The notes beneath the pieces were generated by a model. That model did no database searches and was not told the origin of the DNA. It worked only from the letters and a program-made list of their open reading frames with translations. From [Phialemoniopsis] sp. UDSM-2020 (taxonomy: Eukaryota > Ascomycota > Sordariomycetes > Thyridiales > Thyridiaceae): a stretch of DNA of 64,000 nt. Both the position numbers and the translations under genes were made by a program. Within the stretch, counting starts at the first letter, position 1. Each line of letters starts with the position of its first letter. The stretch lies in the NCBI GenBank assembly GCA_018873225.1, contig JAEILZ010000005.1, forward strand, positions 2,108,001 through 2,172,000, written 5' to 3'. Positions 34,310-45,463 of this stretch are shown here, piece after piece.

Positions 34310-34627
34310 TTGCCGCTGCCGCTGCCCCGCTGCGCCGCTCCCGCTCCTGCTCCTGCCCCTCCGTTTCTTAGTTACTTCGTTGTCTTAATGCATTCTTGCT
34401 TAGGAACAATCACCAAGTGTCAATGATAATCTGAGCTTGTTCGTCACACGTTCTTAATCTCATCCACATGAATTGTCATCTCGCCATGTCTTTGGTACAT
34501 TACGCAGATTACTGTAAACGCAGTCGACCCTAGCCAGCCTACTCCGTACGCCTTTATTCCACCAAATATACGTATCACGCCTTCATCTCATTACACATCG
34601 CGTTAAGCCGCCGGCCTCGCCCATAGT

Positions 34628-37600
34628 CTAGTATTCCTCAACAGCGCAGTTGGGGTGCAGCACGTACACAACCTTCTGTGCGGAGGCGGACGAGCCTTCG
34701 CCCGATGCCGCAGCGTCATCCTCCGTGCTCTGACCGCGAATGGCCATGAGAATGTTTTCCTGACAATGATTGTTAGCTTTGTAATTCCAGTGTTTATGCG
34801 AAGGTTATCGCGAAAGGGCTCTGCCACTTACCCTGACCATCTTCTTCAAGACCATGACCACAAGCGCCCTCTCGTTGTGATAGTCTTCCTCACTCTGCAG
34901 GTCCTCCTCTCGCTGCTCGAGGTACCAGTCAATAAGGGCATCGCCCTCGACACCCTCGCCGGATCCGGCCGTCTCGTCCTCGGCAATGTGCTGCACAACG
35001 GCGTTGACGATAGTAATGTACTTGTCGTATGTGACAGTGACCTTGCGCTTGGCAGCCTGGGAGTCCTCCGCAGGAGCCTCGTCTTCCTCGTCCTGCTCAG
35101 CCATGGGAGCGTCACGCTCTGCGCTCGAGACACCTGCGGCCTCGTCTGCGGCGCGTCGGAGGGTAGCGCCATCCTCAAGAACGCCCTCATCCTCGTCGTC
35201 ATCCATCTCGACGTCATCATGTTCGACGGAGATGATGCTCTGCCTCAAGAGATGGAACGCCTCTTCGACCATTTCCGGTGTGATTTCTTCGACACAGTTG
35301 GCCTTGGCGATAGCCTCAGACAAGCGAATCATAGACTCGAGCTGTCTGACAGTGATGCGGTAGCTGTTCTTGCCGGGACCGCCTTGAGCATCATCGGCAC
35401 GGAGCTCGCGGTACTTCTCAACGAGAATTTCCTTGGCTTCGTCTGAGAACTCGGGCCTGAAAGTCCGCGCAAAGCGGATGTACCTCTGCAGCTGCTCGGT
35501 GCTGAACTCTGGCTCAACCGCAGCATCGCGCAGCTGGTGGATGCCGACAATGTGCTCGGCTAGATGGCGGTCAATCTTCTCATTGCACTCGTCTAGGATC
35601 ACGAAGAAGAGATCGAAGCGAGACATGATAGGAGCAGACATGTTGATGTTGGCACGTAGGGTAGTCTTGCGGTTGTAGCGGCCACCGACAGGGTTAGCCG
35701 CAGCAAGAATGGACGTCCGGGCGTTGAGAGTGGCCTGGATGCCAGCCTTAGCGATGGAGATAGTCTGCTGCTCCATAGCCTCGTGAATGGCAACCTGATC
35801 CGCAATGTCCATCTTGTCGAACTCGTCGATTGCGCAGATGCCGTTGTCAGCAAGCATCAGGGCACCGGCTTCGATAGTGAACTCTCCGGTCTCCTCGTCC
35901 TTGACCACGGCAGCAGTCAAACCAGCGGCAGACGAAGCCTTGCCGGAGGTGTACACAGCTCGAGGGGCGAAAGAGCAGATATACTTGAGGAATTGCGACT
36001 TGGAGGTAGAGGGGTCGCCGACGATGCAAATGTTGATGTCGCCACGCAGTTGCATGCCTTCCGCGGTCGTTTTGTGTACACCGGACATGAGTTGCAAGAG
36101 AAGACCCTTCTTAACGATTTCATGGCCGTAGACCATAGGTGCCAGGGATGTGACTAGCCTCGAGTAGATATGATCACTGTGCACCATCTTTCGCAAGTCT
36201 TCAATCTCGGAGGGCCCGTAGGAGCTCAAGACTGCATCCTGGGCGTCTTGCATAGAGTCCGCCGTGTCGGCAGCCGAGGCCTGGGTCAGTGCAGCAATAA
36301 TGTCGTTGACTCCGCCATTTGCTGAGCCGAGGCTGGTGTTGTCAGGTGAGACCATGCAAGACAAAAAGGCAAGTCGGTAGGTCAGGTCCCGGACACCAAG
36401 CGCCTTGAGGCCAGACACGCCGGTACCGCCGGCCTCGCCACCACGAGGCGCATTCCTGTCATCCCTGATAGCCGTCGGGCGCAGCCCAGGCAGTCCTAGT
36501 TGACTGACATCAGGTACGACAATGAGTGCTCCAGTGAAGATACACTTCTCGCCGGCCTTCGCTCTGTCGACAATCTCACCACGAAGGATGACATCCATGG
36601 TCCGCGGCATACTTCCGGTGGGAATCTCGCTGCTGTTTTCCTGGATTCGCACCTTTTGCCAATCGACGAACGTCGATTGCCGGATATCCAACTGCCAGGC
36701 CACGCGGTTCTGGCATGTGACGTTAGGGCACTGCGTAGGCTCGGTATACCGGAATGTCTGCTCCACGTTGGGAACAACGCTCCGGCAGGCTTGGCAGATA
36801 AAGGTGGCCAACGACAGCTCTGGTCGCACCTCCGAGGTACGTGTTACCGTGCCCGAGATAGACAGCAATTGTCCAATGTTTGCAGCCCGAAGAGAACGAA
36901 CGCGCGAGACGAGGGGCAGGTTGTAGAATGCGATTGAGAAGAGCTTGTCGGTCTGCTGATTGCTCGTCTTGCTGCTCATGTCCGACTGGCTAGCAGAGCC
37001 GGCATTGCTGCGCCCCGAACTGGTCTGGTTGCTCGAGGTAGTAGGTTGCCTGTGCTCGCGGAAGTACTGAGGCTCATACTTGGCAATCATGTTGTGCAGA
37101 CCAGCGGTGAGGAACGGGAGGAATCGATAATATTGCCTCATAATACCGTCGGCGAGCCCACCATTTTGCCATGAGGCGAGATGCTTGTAATCAACGTAAA
37201 ATGTCGAGAGCGCGTAGTTGCGCATGCCGTGGATTTGTGCTACATAGTACTTGTCGGTGGTGACGGCACTTGATGTAGGCGCTCCGGAGGAAGCAGGGTC
37301 TTCGATGAAGCTAAGACAGATCTCAGTAAGTACGTGAAAGACATTTCACAGAGTTCAAAAGTACAAACATACCCTTCGATAAAAGTTTGAAAGTGATCTT
37401 GAATCAACAGGCCGATCCTGTCTTCAACACGAGGAATAGTCGAGCCATCGGCTGGGCGTCGAGACTTGCTGGGGATCTGATCATCCGCAAAGCCCTCGCC
37501 CTCATCGTCGCTGGGAGCACCGGTGTTCTCTGAGGGAGGTCCTCGTGGCCTGCCGGCAGAGGAGCTCGGATAGAGCGAACGCTGTCTGGGAGTGCCCATG

Positions 37601-37665
37601 GTTCGTGCAGGCCCATCCGACATCATGAAGCCGGCATCACTGGACGTCGCCATTGCGGCTGCCAT
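34628..37665 (-). CDS. MCM6: Replicative helicase subunit Mcm6
   Basis: Three minus-strand exons: 37665-37373, 37310-34832 and 34759-34628, with introns of 62 and 72 bp; about 967 residues. A basic and acidic N-terminal extension precedes the MCM N domain. A C4 zinc finger begins at Cys270 (CQAC ... CPNVTC). The AAA+ core has Walker A GDPSTSKSQ (about 529-537), Walker B CAIDEFDKMD and the arginine-finger SRFDLFF. Mcm6 rather than Mcm5 or Mcm7 is indicated by DECNEKIDRHLAEHIV, by FVDWQKVRIQE and by the ITVRQLESMIRLSEAIAK block. The last exon supplies the winged-helix end (VVYVLHPNCAVEEY); without that intron the protein would stop early. Mcm6 forms the MCM2-7 ring, which joins Cdc45 and GINS in the CMG helicase. 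The promoter carries an MluI cell-cycle box. The first ATG of the frame was used; a second lies four codons in. Confidence 0.95.
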
Positions 37666-38495
37666 TCTTGCTGAGACTGTGCCCAAAGGAGGGTCGCTTG
37701 TGTGAATTATGTCCGTGGCAGCTGGTCCAAATGAACTCTGTTATGGCCAAATATGAGCGAGTTTACGGAGTGAGGATTGCGAGATGTCTTGTTCTGCTCG
37801 GTTGGGATGGACGAACAAAAGTGGCGGAGGGGTATGAACCCACTGGAGCCAGGGTGCAAAGACACGCGAGAAAACGCGTCAAAACGCGCTCAGGAGGTCA
37901 GATTAGCGCGACCTTTTAATTGATTGCATATAACGCTAACCCGTTTAGGACCATTACACAGGTGAACATTTAAAGAGGCTCCCTACCTCACTGCCACAGC
38001 ATTATGGAGTAGATACCTATCTAGGTAGCCGTCATGCATCTCAAAAAGTAGACGTTGTAAAAGGTCGATAATGTAGAGATTTGTCGAATTCTATGCTCTG
38101 AAGCTAAAGTCATCTCATCCACGCTCTTCTGTAGCGTCGACAGACATTGATGGATTGTCCACCACAAGTTCTTGCCCCATAGACACCTCTTCAATGAGAT
38201 CATGTAGTTGCGCACTTTCGACATTACCATCCCGCTTGCTATCTCTCTGAAGGGCGATACGTCCTGATCATTACGCATTAATACGTTTGGACAGAAAACA
38301 TGGGCTCAACCTGACCCCCAGGAGACGTCCTTTAGATCCAAAATGCCAAGCCGAGTCGTCCTTATTGCAAAGTCAAACTACGCCCTCACTCCCAATGATA
38401 GTATCGGGTGCATTCAAGTCTCTGGGGGCCAGCTTCACACCGAGGACACATCCCTCACGCGGCTCGTGGTATTTGCTCAACCTTTGTCTCTGAGT
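37666..38495. other. MCM6 promoter region and RNH203 3' flank
   Basis: 830 bp between the MCM6 start and the RNH203 stop, both on the minus strand. The region 37864-37915 has three CGCG cores, including the exact ACGCGT listed separately. No gene was recognised. Confidence 0.55.
37874..37879. promoter_or_regulatory. MluI cell-cycle box (ACGCGT) upstream of MCM6
   Basis: ACGCGT about 209 bases upstream of the MCM6 ATG, flanked by ACACGCGAG and ACGCGC, so three CGCG cores fall within 30 bases. Clustered MCB cores are typical of MBF targets, and MCM genes are classical targets in yeasts. Function here is inferred. Confidence 0.6.
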
Positions 38496-39091
38496 TCAAT
38501 CCTTCGCTGGACTGTTCTCGTATGAGTGCACCTAATGTAGGTTGATTAGTCCAGGGCTCTGAAAAGGTAGAACTCGTATTGTCTTGAGGTCTCACCTGAT
38601 CTGAAAGAGTCAACCACTCCTCCATGCCTCGCACATAGTGACCACCGCTGTCATCGGCCGATCCTTCTTGTCTCCATATGATTAATTGGTCGAAACCCGC
38701 CTTCTCTGCGATGGTCCCTGTCCGAATCTCATCATCCCCGTCCACGTCTATGACTTCGGGTTCATCCGGATGCGAGTTGAATTGTTGCTCCTCGGGTTGC
38801 TGCTTCTCAACCACAACTCCACGGTAGCCCTGGGGTAGTTTCACTGCCTGGCCTTCCAGCTTTCGCCCACGAAAATACGCAGTGGCCTTGCCATCTGCAA
38901 CGCAAGTCAGTTTTGCAGCAAAGGTCTTTGCCATATTCGCGGACGAACATACCAGCACTAGTGGTCGGGGACCAAAAGGATTGCAGTGGCTCTACGCTCC
39001 CATCGTGATGGACACGGCAAGGAAGCAGGTGAGGAGTGATCTGCGCCTTGCTGGCATCCGTTGCCTTGATCTCCAATAACGGCTCTGACAT
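38496..39091 (-). CDS. RNH203: Ribonuclease H2 non-catalytic subunit C
   Basis: Three minus-strand exons: 39091-38953, 38894-38596 and 38531-38496, with introns of 58 and 64 bp; about 157 residues. The conserved start LPCRVHHDG is followed, after the first intron, by GKATAYFRGRKLEGQAVKLPQGYRGVVV, the diagnostic RNase H2 subunit C core. The last exon gives VHSYEN, matching the usual HSYE-type end of the family. Reading through without the second intron gives a longer, unconserved tail. RNase H2 (Rnh201/202/203) removes ribonucleotides and RNA-DNA hybrids from chromosomes; subunit C is a structural partner of the catalytic subunit. Two GACGCGAC motifs lie about 100 bp upstream. Confidence 0.85.
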
Positions 39092-40654
39092 GCTGAGTAT
39101 GGTGGTATAATGTGACTTAGACGTGGAAAAAGAGTGAAATTCTTCCTGATAATCCTATGCAGAGATCTGAAGTCGTTGCTGGGACGAAAGACGCGACCGC
39201 TGACGCGACTCTCCCTTTAGATCCCTGTCCAGTCGTGGTCTCAGTGCTGGGCAGACAGGGGTCCGTTATCTAATCTTTTTATGGCCACAGACCTTGGCCC
39301 AAACTACTAAGTAAGCTTCAGGTACGGAGGCACCTTTTCTGGTAGATCCATGGATACCTCATGCAACTCTTCCCATCTCACGCATAAGCCTTGCTATAGT
39401 TTTCGGACTCTGCTTATAGAGGTAGCTCCTGGAGAGTTACCACACACTTCCGATCACATTTTGTTGTATGCTTTTCATCCGTCTGCAGTCAAAGGCCGAC
39501 TATCTAAGTACTTAGTACGGAACCAGCCCTGGAGGGCTCCTATGGATTGAATAAGGACCACCCCGTTTCCCCGCTAAAGCAGGCCTATCTCTTGGCGATT
39601 TGCTAGAACCACAATGCTGGATGTCTTGATGTCATGGATCCCGTCGACTAAATGAATCCGATGGCCGCTACCTACGAATTTAGACATAGAGAGCCAAATT
39701 AGGATCCATGGATGCTCATAGCTCATCTATCTCCTCCGTCGTAGCCGGACCGGCCAGCCTGCCACGATATGGTTCCAGGTACCGAAACTTTGGGTTTTCG
39801 ATGAAGAGGGCCTTTGGTCCACTTTAACATTGTGTTCGAAATCGAGCCATCTCCCGGGGATCTGCGTGCCGCGCCCACGAATGCATGAGAATCCCTAGGT
39901 TCAGCCCGTCCAACCCCACCGCCGCACGGTACTTTCGGTAGCTACCTGGCAACCTCCCAACAGAGTCCGGTGTCCCCGGCCTGCTGTTTCTTCATATTCA
40001 ATGGCCCTGATCAAGACGATTCGGTGCTCATGATGGGCTGCTATTCTCAAAGCTCAGGGTAGATATGGCCAGAGCGAGGATTCAAAGGTGAAGGAGAGTG
40101 GGTGACCGGGGCCAAAGTTGCAACATCGGGCTGAGCTGCACCCGAGACACCATGTCCGGCCCTGACCCCTCCCGTACCTTGGACATCCCTGCTACCGCCC
40201 CGGGCGGCTTGTGCTCCAGAATGGAACACACATGCTTCAGTGCTATTCCCATTCGAGGCAGCAAAGTCCCGATCAGAATGGACGTGATGCGCGCACTGAT
40301 GAGGTCAATGAAACGGAAGACCCGCTGGGCCATGCATCAAGTAGACTACAAGCGTACATATCCCATCCGCGTGGCTTGCTCATCAGCGTAGGACGATGGC
40401 GGTCAAGCCCCTTCGCCCTAGTTGTGATTCTCATCTAAAGCTCATACGGCCGCTCTCCATGCCCTCCCCCTAGCCTACACTTGTAACTTCTCTCATCCAC
40501 ACCAAAGTCTTGTCGCTCTGTTCTGTTCTCACACACTCGGGACCCTGAAGCACTACGTGGTCATTGACCTTTCCTGCCAAGCCAAGTCACAAGTCTAAAT
40601 ACCGGCACCCACGTTTCTATTCGGCCGGGCCTGTAAGACGTTACGGTCCTGATC
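39092..40654. other. Divergent spacer
   Basis: 1.56 kb between RNH203 (-) and the cyclopropane-synthase-like gene (+). Two GACGCGAC motifs lie near RNH203. Open frames on both strands at about 40082-40391 overlap each other and match nothing I know. No gene is supported. Confidence 0.5.
39190..39209. promoter_or_regulatory. Pair of MCB-like GACGCGAC motifs upstream of RNH203
   Basis: Two copies of GACGCGAC, 12 bases apart, about 99-118 bases upstream of the RNH203 ATG. They match the ACGCG core accepted by MBF but not the full palindrome, so this is weaker than the MCM6 and CDC45 sites. Confidence 0.4.
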
Positions 40655-42308
40655 ATGTTTCCAGATCTCCCCGCTGCTGTAAAGCGGCCCTTGGCCCGTG
40701 GGTCGGATATCACCCGCGGCATGCTTGGTCGTCTTACTTGGGGGCCTGCTCTGTCGATTGCTAAGCCAGCAATCACTTCCGTCTTCTCTCAGATCGAGCA
40801 TGGAACTTTGTTGCTTGTGGACGAGCCAGCTCAGACTAGGATGGTTTACGGACAGAAGCTCGCGGGCAATCCCAAATACGCCGACCTCTCCAATGGCGTC
40901 AATGGACTTCGGAAAGCTACTACGATCCCTCGGGTGGAACTGGTTGTAAAAGATGACTCGTTCTGGGTGCGTCTGTTCTTGTTCGCCGATATGGGGTTTG
41001 CGGAAGCGTACATGTTGGGTGAGGTCGAGTGTGCCGACCTCACGGCTTTCTTCCAGGTAGGTGATCCCCAAATCCCGTTGCCTTCGAAGAGCATCACCAT
41101 ATATTGGTAAGAAATGCCAATATACCAAGACCAGTATGACTGACTGTGGTCCGAACTGAAGCTGTTCATAGTGAACAGGGAGGAAATGGGGAATGGGACG
41201 ACCTGGTTTTCCTCAATATCACACGCGGTCTCAAGCGTCGCAAGGTCCACCAACACTCTGGGCAATTCTCTGCTGAACATATCCGCCCACTATGATATCA
41301 GCAACGACATGTTTGCTGCTTTTCTGTCGCCTGACATGACGTACTCTTGTCCGATTTGGAGGATGCATACGAACCCGGATGAGAGAGAAGAGACGCTGGA
41401 AGCGGCCCAACTTACCAAGCTGAATCGTTTCATTGACGGTGCTCACATCAAATCCACCGATCATGTGTTAGAAATCGGAACCGGTTGGGGTTCTTTCGCT
41501 ATCGCAGCCGTCCGAAAGACCGGTTGTCGAGTGACAAGCCTCACGCTCTCCAAGGAGCAGAAGGCTTTGGCAGAAAGGAGGATCGCAGAGGCGGGCTTTG
41601 CGGATAAGATCGAGGTTCTGCTCATGGATTACCGTGCACTGCCGGTACCAGACCAGCCGTACGACAAGATCGTGTCGATCGAGATGCTCGAAGCGGTCGG
41701 ACAGGAATTCCTGGCCACGTACTTTTCCCACCTGGACCGGCTGCTAAAGAAAGATGGCGGTGTTGCCATGTTCCAGTGCATCACGATGCCGGAGGGACGA
41801 CATCAGGCGTATTCAAAAGGAGAAGAGTGGGTTTTGTCCCAAAGAGCATGACTTCTTTCTGTATATTTTGCTAACGTGACGCAAAAGCTTCATCAACCAC
41901 TATATATTCCCTGGCGGTTATTTGCCGTCAATCACGCAGCTATTGAACCACATCAGCAAGGAGTCTAAGGGTACACTCATTGTCGACAAGGTTGAGAACA
42001 TAGGCGGCCACTACGCGAAGACCTTGCGTTTGTGGAAGGAGAACTTTTTACAGAATTTCGAGATGCAGATTCGCCCGGCGCTTCAGGCAGAGCATCCGGA
42101 GATGACAAAGGAGGAGATAGGGGTGTTCAAACGAAAGTGGGAGGTGAGTTGATGTGCGCCGTCGCTGATCCTGGATATTGCTGACTAGAAAATCCAGTAT
42201 TACTTCACGTATTGTGAAGCCGGGTTTGTGACCAAAACTCTAGGGGACGTCATCATCACGGTAGGGCGCGAGGGCGCGTTGGAGTTGATGGAGGGCATTC
42301 CCATCTGA
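40655..42308 (+). CDS. Cyclopropane-fatty-acyl-phospholipid synthase-like methyltransferase
   Basis: Four exons: 40655-41056, 41162-41826, 41888-42143 and 42198-42308; about 477 residues. Introns are 105, 61 and 54 bp. The layout is that of CFA/mycolic-acid cyclopropane synthases. An N-terminal domain (RLFLFADMGFAEAYMLGEVEC) precedes ISAHYDISNDMFAAFLSPDMTYSCPIW, the SAM motif I VLEIGTGWGSFAIAA (236-250) and DFINHYIFPGGYLPS. The latter appears only when exon 2 ends at the GA|GTGGGT donor. The C-terminal WxYYFTYCEAGF block comes from joining exons 3 and 4. The enzymes use SAM to methylate or cyclopropanate double bonds of phospholipid acyl chains; fungal members resemble bacterial ones. No membrane helix is obvious. 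Whether it makes cyclopropane or another methylated lipid cannot be told. Confidence 0.9.
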
Positions 42309-42505
42309 ATGGTGATAATGAATAGATTTATCATGATTATGAGTAGACATGAGCTTGGCCTAGCTCAGGTCCGGGGTATCATTGCTGCTTGCCTTCTATA
42401 AATTCAAAGGAGGCGATAGCATCCAGCCCAGCCCTCCAGTGGCGCCACCTGAGATAAGGTCTCGAAAATTGCCCGCAAGCCGCTGAATAAAGGTCGACCA
42501 TTTTC

Positions 42506-43528
42506 TCAACGGTTCTTTTTCTTCTTGGACTTGCCATTGGATTTTGACTTTGGGGTAATGGTCTCCGGGAAGTGATTGGCATGTTCGACATCAAAGGCCG
42601 GCTTGTGCCTCCTGAACAGCAACATCGCCACACGGGCGTCCTCAATACTTGAATGCTGTCCCTTCTGGATCTCGACCCCGAGAATCTCCTTCGCAAGGTT
42701 CCTCAGGGCAGGCTTTCGTCCGTGTCCGTACCTTTTGAACCCAGAATACCGCGCCGTATCCCTGACCAGTTTGAGCGGATGATCCAGCAGTAACGCCTGC
42801 ATGTCGTGCCGCAGGTCATGGCCTACGACGATCCTCCCCTTGATCAGCTCGGCCACCTGTGACTGAACCTCCTCGAATGTCCGCGCAGACGGCATGTCCT
42901 TTGCCGACACCCCGCTCACAGGCGTCCGCCAGTCTACCACACGCTCCTTGGGCCGAACGAAAGAGTCGTAGACCTGCCGCCCGTGGAAGTCGACAATGCT
43001 CACCCGCGCCAGTGCGGATTCGTACCCGCCTTCTCCGACGCCCACCATCTCGCAGTCCATGCCGACGTATTTTCCGACCTCCAGGTCAGGAGTCAGGCCA
43101 GCGTTAGGTCGGCACTCGGTAGCGCTCTTAAGCGACGATGAAGAGAGGAGTGACTTGGAAGGTCCCGTGCCCAGACCGTAGGCCTGTGAGATGTCCTCGG
43201 GGGAAACATCATTATCAGCGGCCCAGAGAGCGAGTGAGGGTGTGAGCTTGTGAGTTGATTTCACAATATCTGGGACCGGCTGTGAAGATTGTGAGATACC
43301 CATTTTGCTGGAAGCCTTGGACGGCCCTGCTGACGGAGATTTGCCTGCCCGCGTCGGCTTCTTTGCCGTCTTCTGGAATTTATGGTCTGTTCGGGGTCGT
43401 TTTGACGGTGCGGCGTTCCCCTCTGCGCCGTCCGAAGCCGACCTTTTTCGTGGATTTGAAGTTGAGCTGGATTCGGTTTTGATCTTGGCTTGCAACTTCT
43501 TCCAGTTTGACGAAAGCTCCGGAGCCAT
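42506..43528 (-). CDS. REX4: RNA exonuclease 4 (Rex4, DEDDh family)
   Basis: A single-exon gene of 340 residues. The first 95 residues are basic and low complexity (PRKRSASDG, PSKRPRTDHK), likely nuclear or nucleolar targeting. The exonuclease III fold has the DEDDh residues Asp158 and Glu160 (MDCEMVG), Asp238 (VGHDLRHDM), His292 and Asp297 (QHSSIEDA), so it appears catalytically competent. The C-terminus is a lysine-rich tail. Rex4/REXO4 proteins act in pre-rRNA processing. It is divergently arranged with ESA1 (383 bp between starts), and its stop is about 200 bp from that of the cyclopropane-synthase-like gene. Confidence 0.93.
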   Translation of the reverse strand: MAPELSSNWKKLQAKIKTESSSTSNPRKRSASDGAEGNAAPSKRPRTDHKFQKTAKKPTRAGKSPSAGPSKASSKMGISQSSQPVPDIVKSTHKLTPSLALWAADNDVSPEDISQAYGLGTGPSKSLLSSSSLKSATECRPNAGLTPDLEVGKYVGMDCEMVGVGEGGYESALARVSIVDFHGRQVYDSFVRPKERVVDWRTPVSGVSAKDMPSARTFEEVQSQVAELIKGRIVVGHDLRHDMQALLLDHPLKLVRDTARYSGFKRYGHGRKPALRNLAKEILGVEIQKGQHSSIEDARVAMLLFRRHKPAFDVEHANHFPETITPKSKSNGKSKKKKNR

Positions 43529-43911
43529 CTTCCCTGGTATATGAGATTTGCCACTTTAAACGGCAATATTGTTTCTCGACCGCTCTCAGGAGTCTCCGAG
43601 CAAGAGTTTGTATGCTGGGATTCGTCTTATCAATTCATGACCAAAGCGGTGCTTGAGATTTTATGAGCGGTCGTCTCCAAGATCTTCAGGCGGCCAATCA
43701 AGTCCTTAGGCGTTAGAGAGCCCCTAGTAAGGGACCCGAGGACGCTAATGCACGCCGATAAGCGCGACAAACCCCGCCAAAATTTCTATATCGCCTCTGA
43801 TCTACAAGCGATAACTAGCAACGGACTCTCCTCAATTGAGGTCATTCGCAACTTTTTATCAACTTTCATCAACTCTCATCTCAAAACTGGTCGCGCCGCA
43901 TCGCCGCCATC
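43529..43911. other. Shared promoter of REX4 and ESA1
   Basis: 383 bp between two divergent starts. No open frame or clear known motif was noted beyond ordinary promoter-like sequence. Confidence 0.5.
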
Positions 43912-45463
43912 ATGAGTCCCCACGCAGTGAAGGGGGATGCCGTCGTCGGCTCCGATGCGCCCCGCGAAAAGGGCCGCGCGACGCCCGACACGATCAAGGT
44001 CGGCTGCATCGCGATGGTCGAGAAGGAGGGCGTGCCGCGGCGCGCCGAGATTCTGAGTATCAAAGAGACTCGCAGTGGTCGGCAATTCTACTGCAACTTC
44101 GACAACTTCAACAAGCGTCTCGATGAGTGGGTGCCGACGGCGCGCATCGATTTCGAGCAGGATGTCGAGTGGCCCAACCCGGACAAGGACAAGCCAAAGG
44201 ACAAGAACAAAAAGGCGTCTACGCAGAGCAAGAGACCGCAGGTGGCGAAAAAGGCACAGAAGAGGCCCCAGCCAGGCAAGAGGGAACAGAGTGTTGCGTC
44301 AGAGGCAGGCACGCCGCATCCATGGACTGGTAGGTGGTATCTTTCGTTCCTTGCTACGTCACAGTAGGCTGATCATACCAGACTTTGTCGAGTCTCAGAC
44401 CCCTCTGAAGACCCCTATAGATGATTCTCAGGAAAAGGCGACACCGTTAGAGACGAGTGCTACCCCGGCCGGCGATGACATGGACGTGGACGACGAGGAT
44501 ACGGATCAGAAAAAGAGCCGCCAGCCATCCTTCAGTAGAGAAGACGAAATCGAGAAACTGCGGACGTCAGGATCCATGACACAGAACCCCACTGAGGTCT
44601 CCCGTATTCGAAACATCTCCAAGGTCCAGTTTGGGAAATACGACCTATACCCCTGGTACTTCTCGCCGTACCCCGAGGCTTTTAACGCCGAGGATGTTAT
44701 TTACATCTGCGAGTTTTGTCTTGGCTACTACGGCGATATCAAGTCATTCACACGACACAGACACAAGTGTTCACTTCAGCACCCGCCCGGAAACGAGATT
44801 TACCGGGATGCAAATGTATCCTTCTACGAGATCGACGGACGACGACAACGGACTTGGTGCCGGAACTTGTGTCTATTGTCCAAGATGTTCCTGGACCACA
44901 AGACTCTCTACTATGATGTCGACCCGTTCTTATTTTATGTCATGACGCACCGAGATGACAAAGGGAACCACTTGATCGGGTACTTCTCCAAGGAGAAGGA
45001 AAGCGCTGATGGATACAACGTCGCCTGTATTCTTACCCTGCCACAATTTCAAAGGAAGGGATATGGTCGTGTGTTGATTCAGTTCTCTTACGAACTATCC
45101 AAGATTGAAGGCAAACTCGGATCGCCCGAGAAACCGCTCTCAGATTTGGGTTTGCTCAGTTACCGGCAGTACTGGACAGAGAATATTGTGGAGCTATTGG
45201 CCAACTTCAACGAGCGGGACGAGAAGTGCAGCATCGAGACAATTGCCGCAAGCCTGGCCATGACAACACAAGACGTCGAGCATACACTGCAGGCGCTCAA
45301 GATGCAGGTATACCACAAGAATGAGCACAAGATCGTCATCCCGGAAACGCTCTTGGCAGCGAGGGAGAAGTCCAAGACGAAGATGAAGAGGATTGTCGAG
45401 CCAGAGCGGATCCAGTGGAAGCCACCCGTCTTCACGGCATCGTCCCGTACATGGGGTTGGTAA
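43912..45463 (+). CDS. ESA1: MYST histone acetyltransferase Esa1 (NuA4 catalytic subunit)
   Basis: Two exons, 43912-44329 and 44382-45463, with a 52-bp intron; about 499 residues. The N-terminal Tudor-knot/chromo barrel is visible ([30 protein letters not shown]). A lysine-rich linker and a Ser/Thr/Asp-rich stretch follow, then the MYST domain with its C2HC zinc finger ([12 protein letters not shown] ... HRHKC). The active site has Cys355 in NVACILTLP, the acetyl-CoA loop QFQRKGYGR and Glu389 in SPEKPLSD. Length and order match Esa1 closely. It acetylates histone H4 and H2A in the NuA4 complex and is usually essential. Confidence 0.95.

Larger units (their letters stand above)
33703..34627. 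other. Spacer between convergent genes, rich in microsatellites
   Basis: 925 bp between the stops of the P450 (+) and MCM6 (-). The middle third (34019-34330) is a chain of simple repeats. Open frames crossing these repeats are products of the repeat and not genes. Confidence 0.6.

Noticed and set aside
33962..34426. Overlapping plus-strand frames across the microsatellites
   Set aside because: They encode only repeated Cys/Ser/Val/Arg and Leu runs dictated by the tandem repeats.
37835..37870. tRNA T-loop-like sequence (GGGTTCATACCC on the minus strand)
   Set aside because: The T-loop base that should be A58 is wrong, and no acceptor stem or anticodon arm could be drawn.
38496..38595. Unspliced C-terminus of RNH203
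   Set aside because: Reading through gives a long unconserved tail, while removing 38532-38595 gives the expected HSYE-type end.
40082..40391. Overlapping frames on both strands upstream of the cyclopropane-synthase-like gene
   Set aside because: Mutually overlapping, short and without recognisable content.
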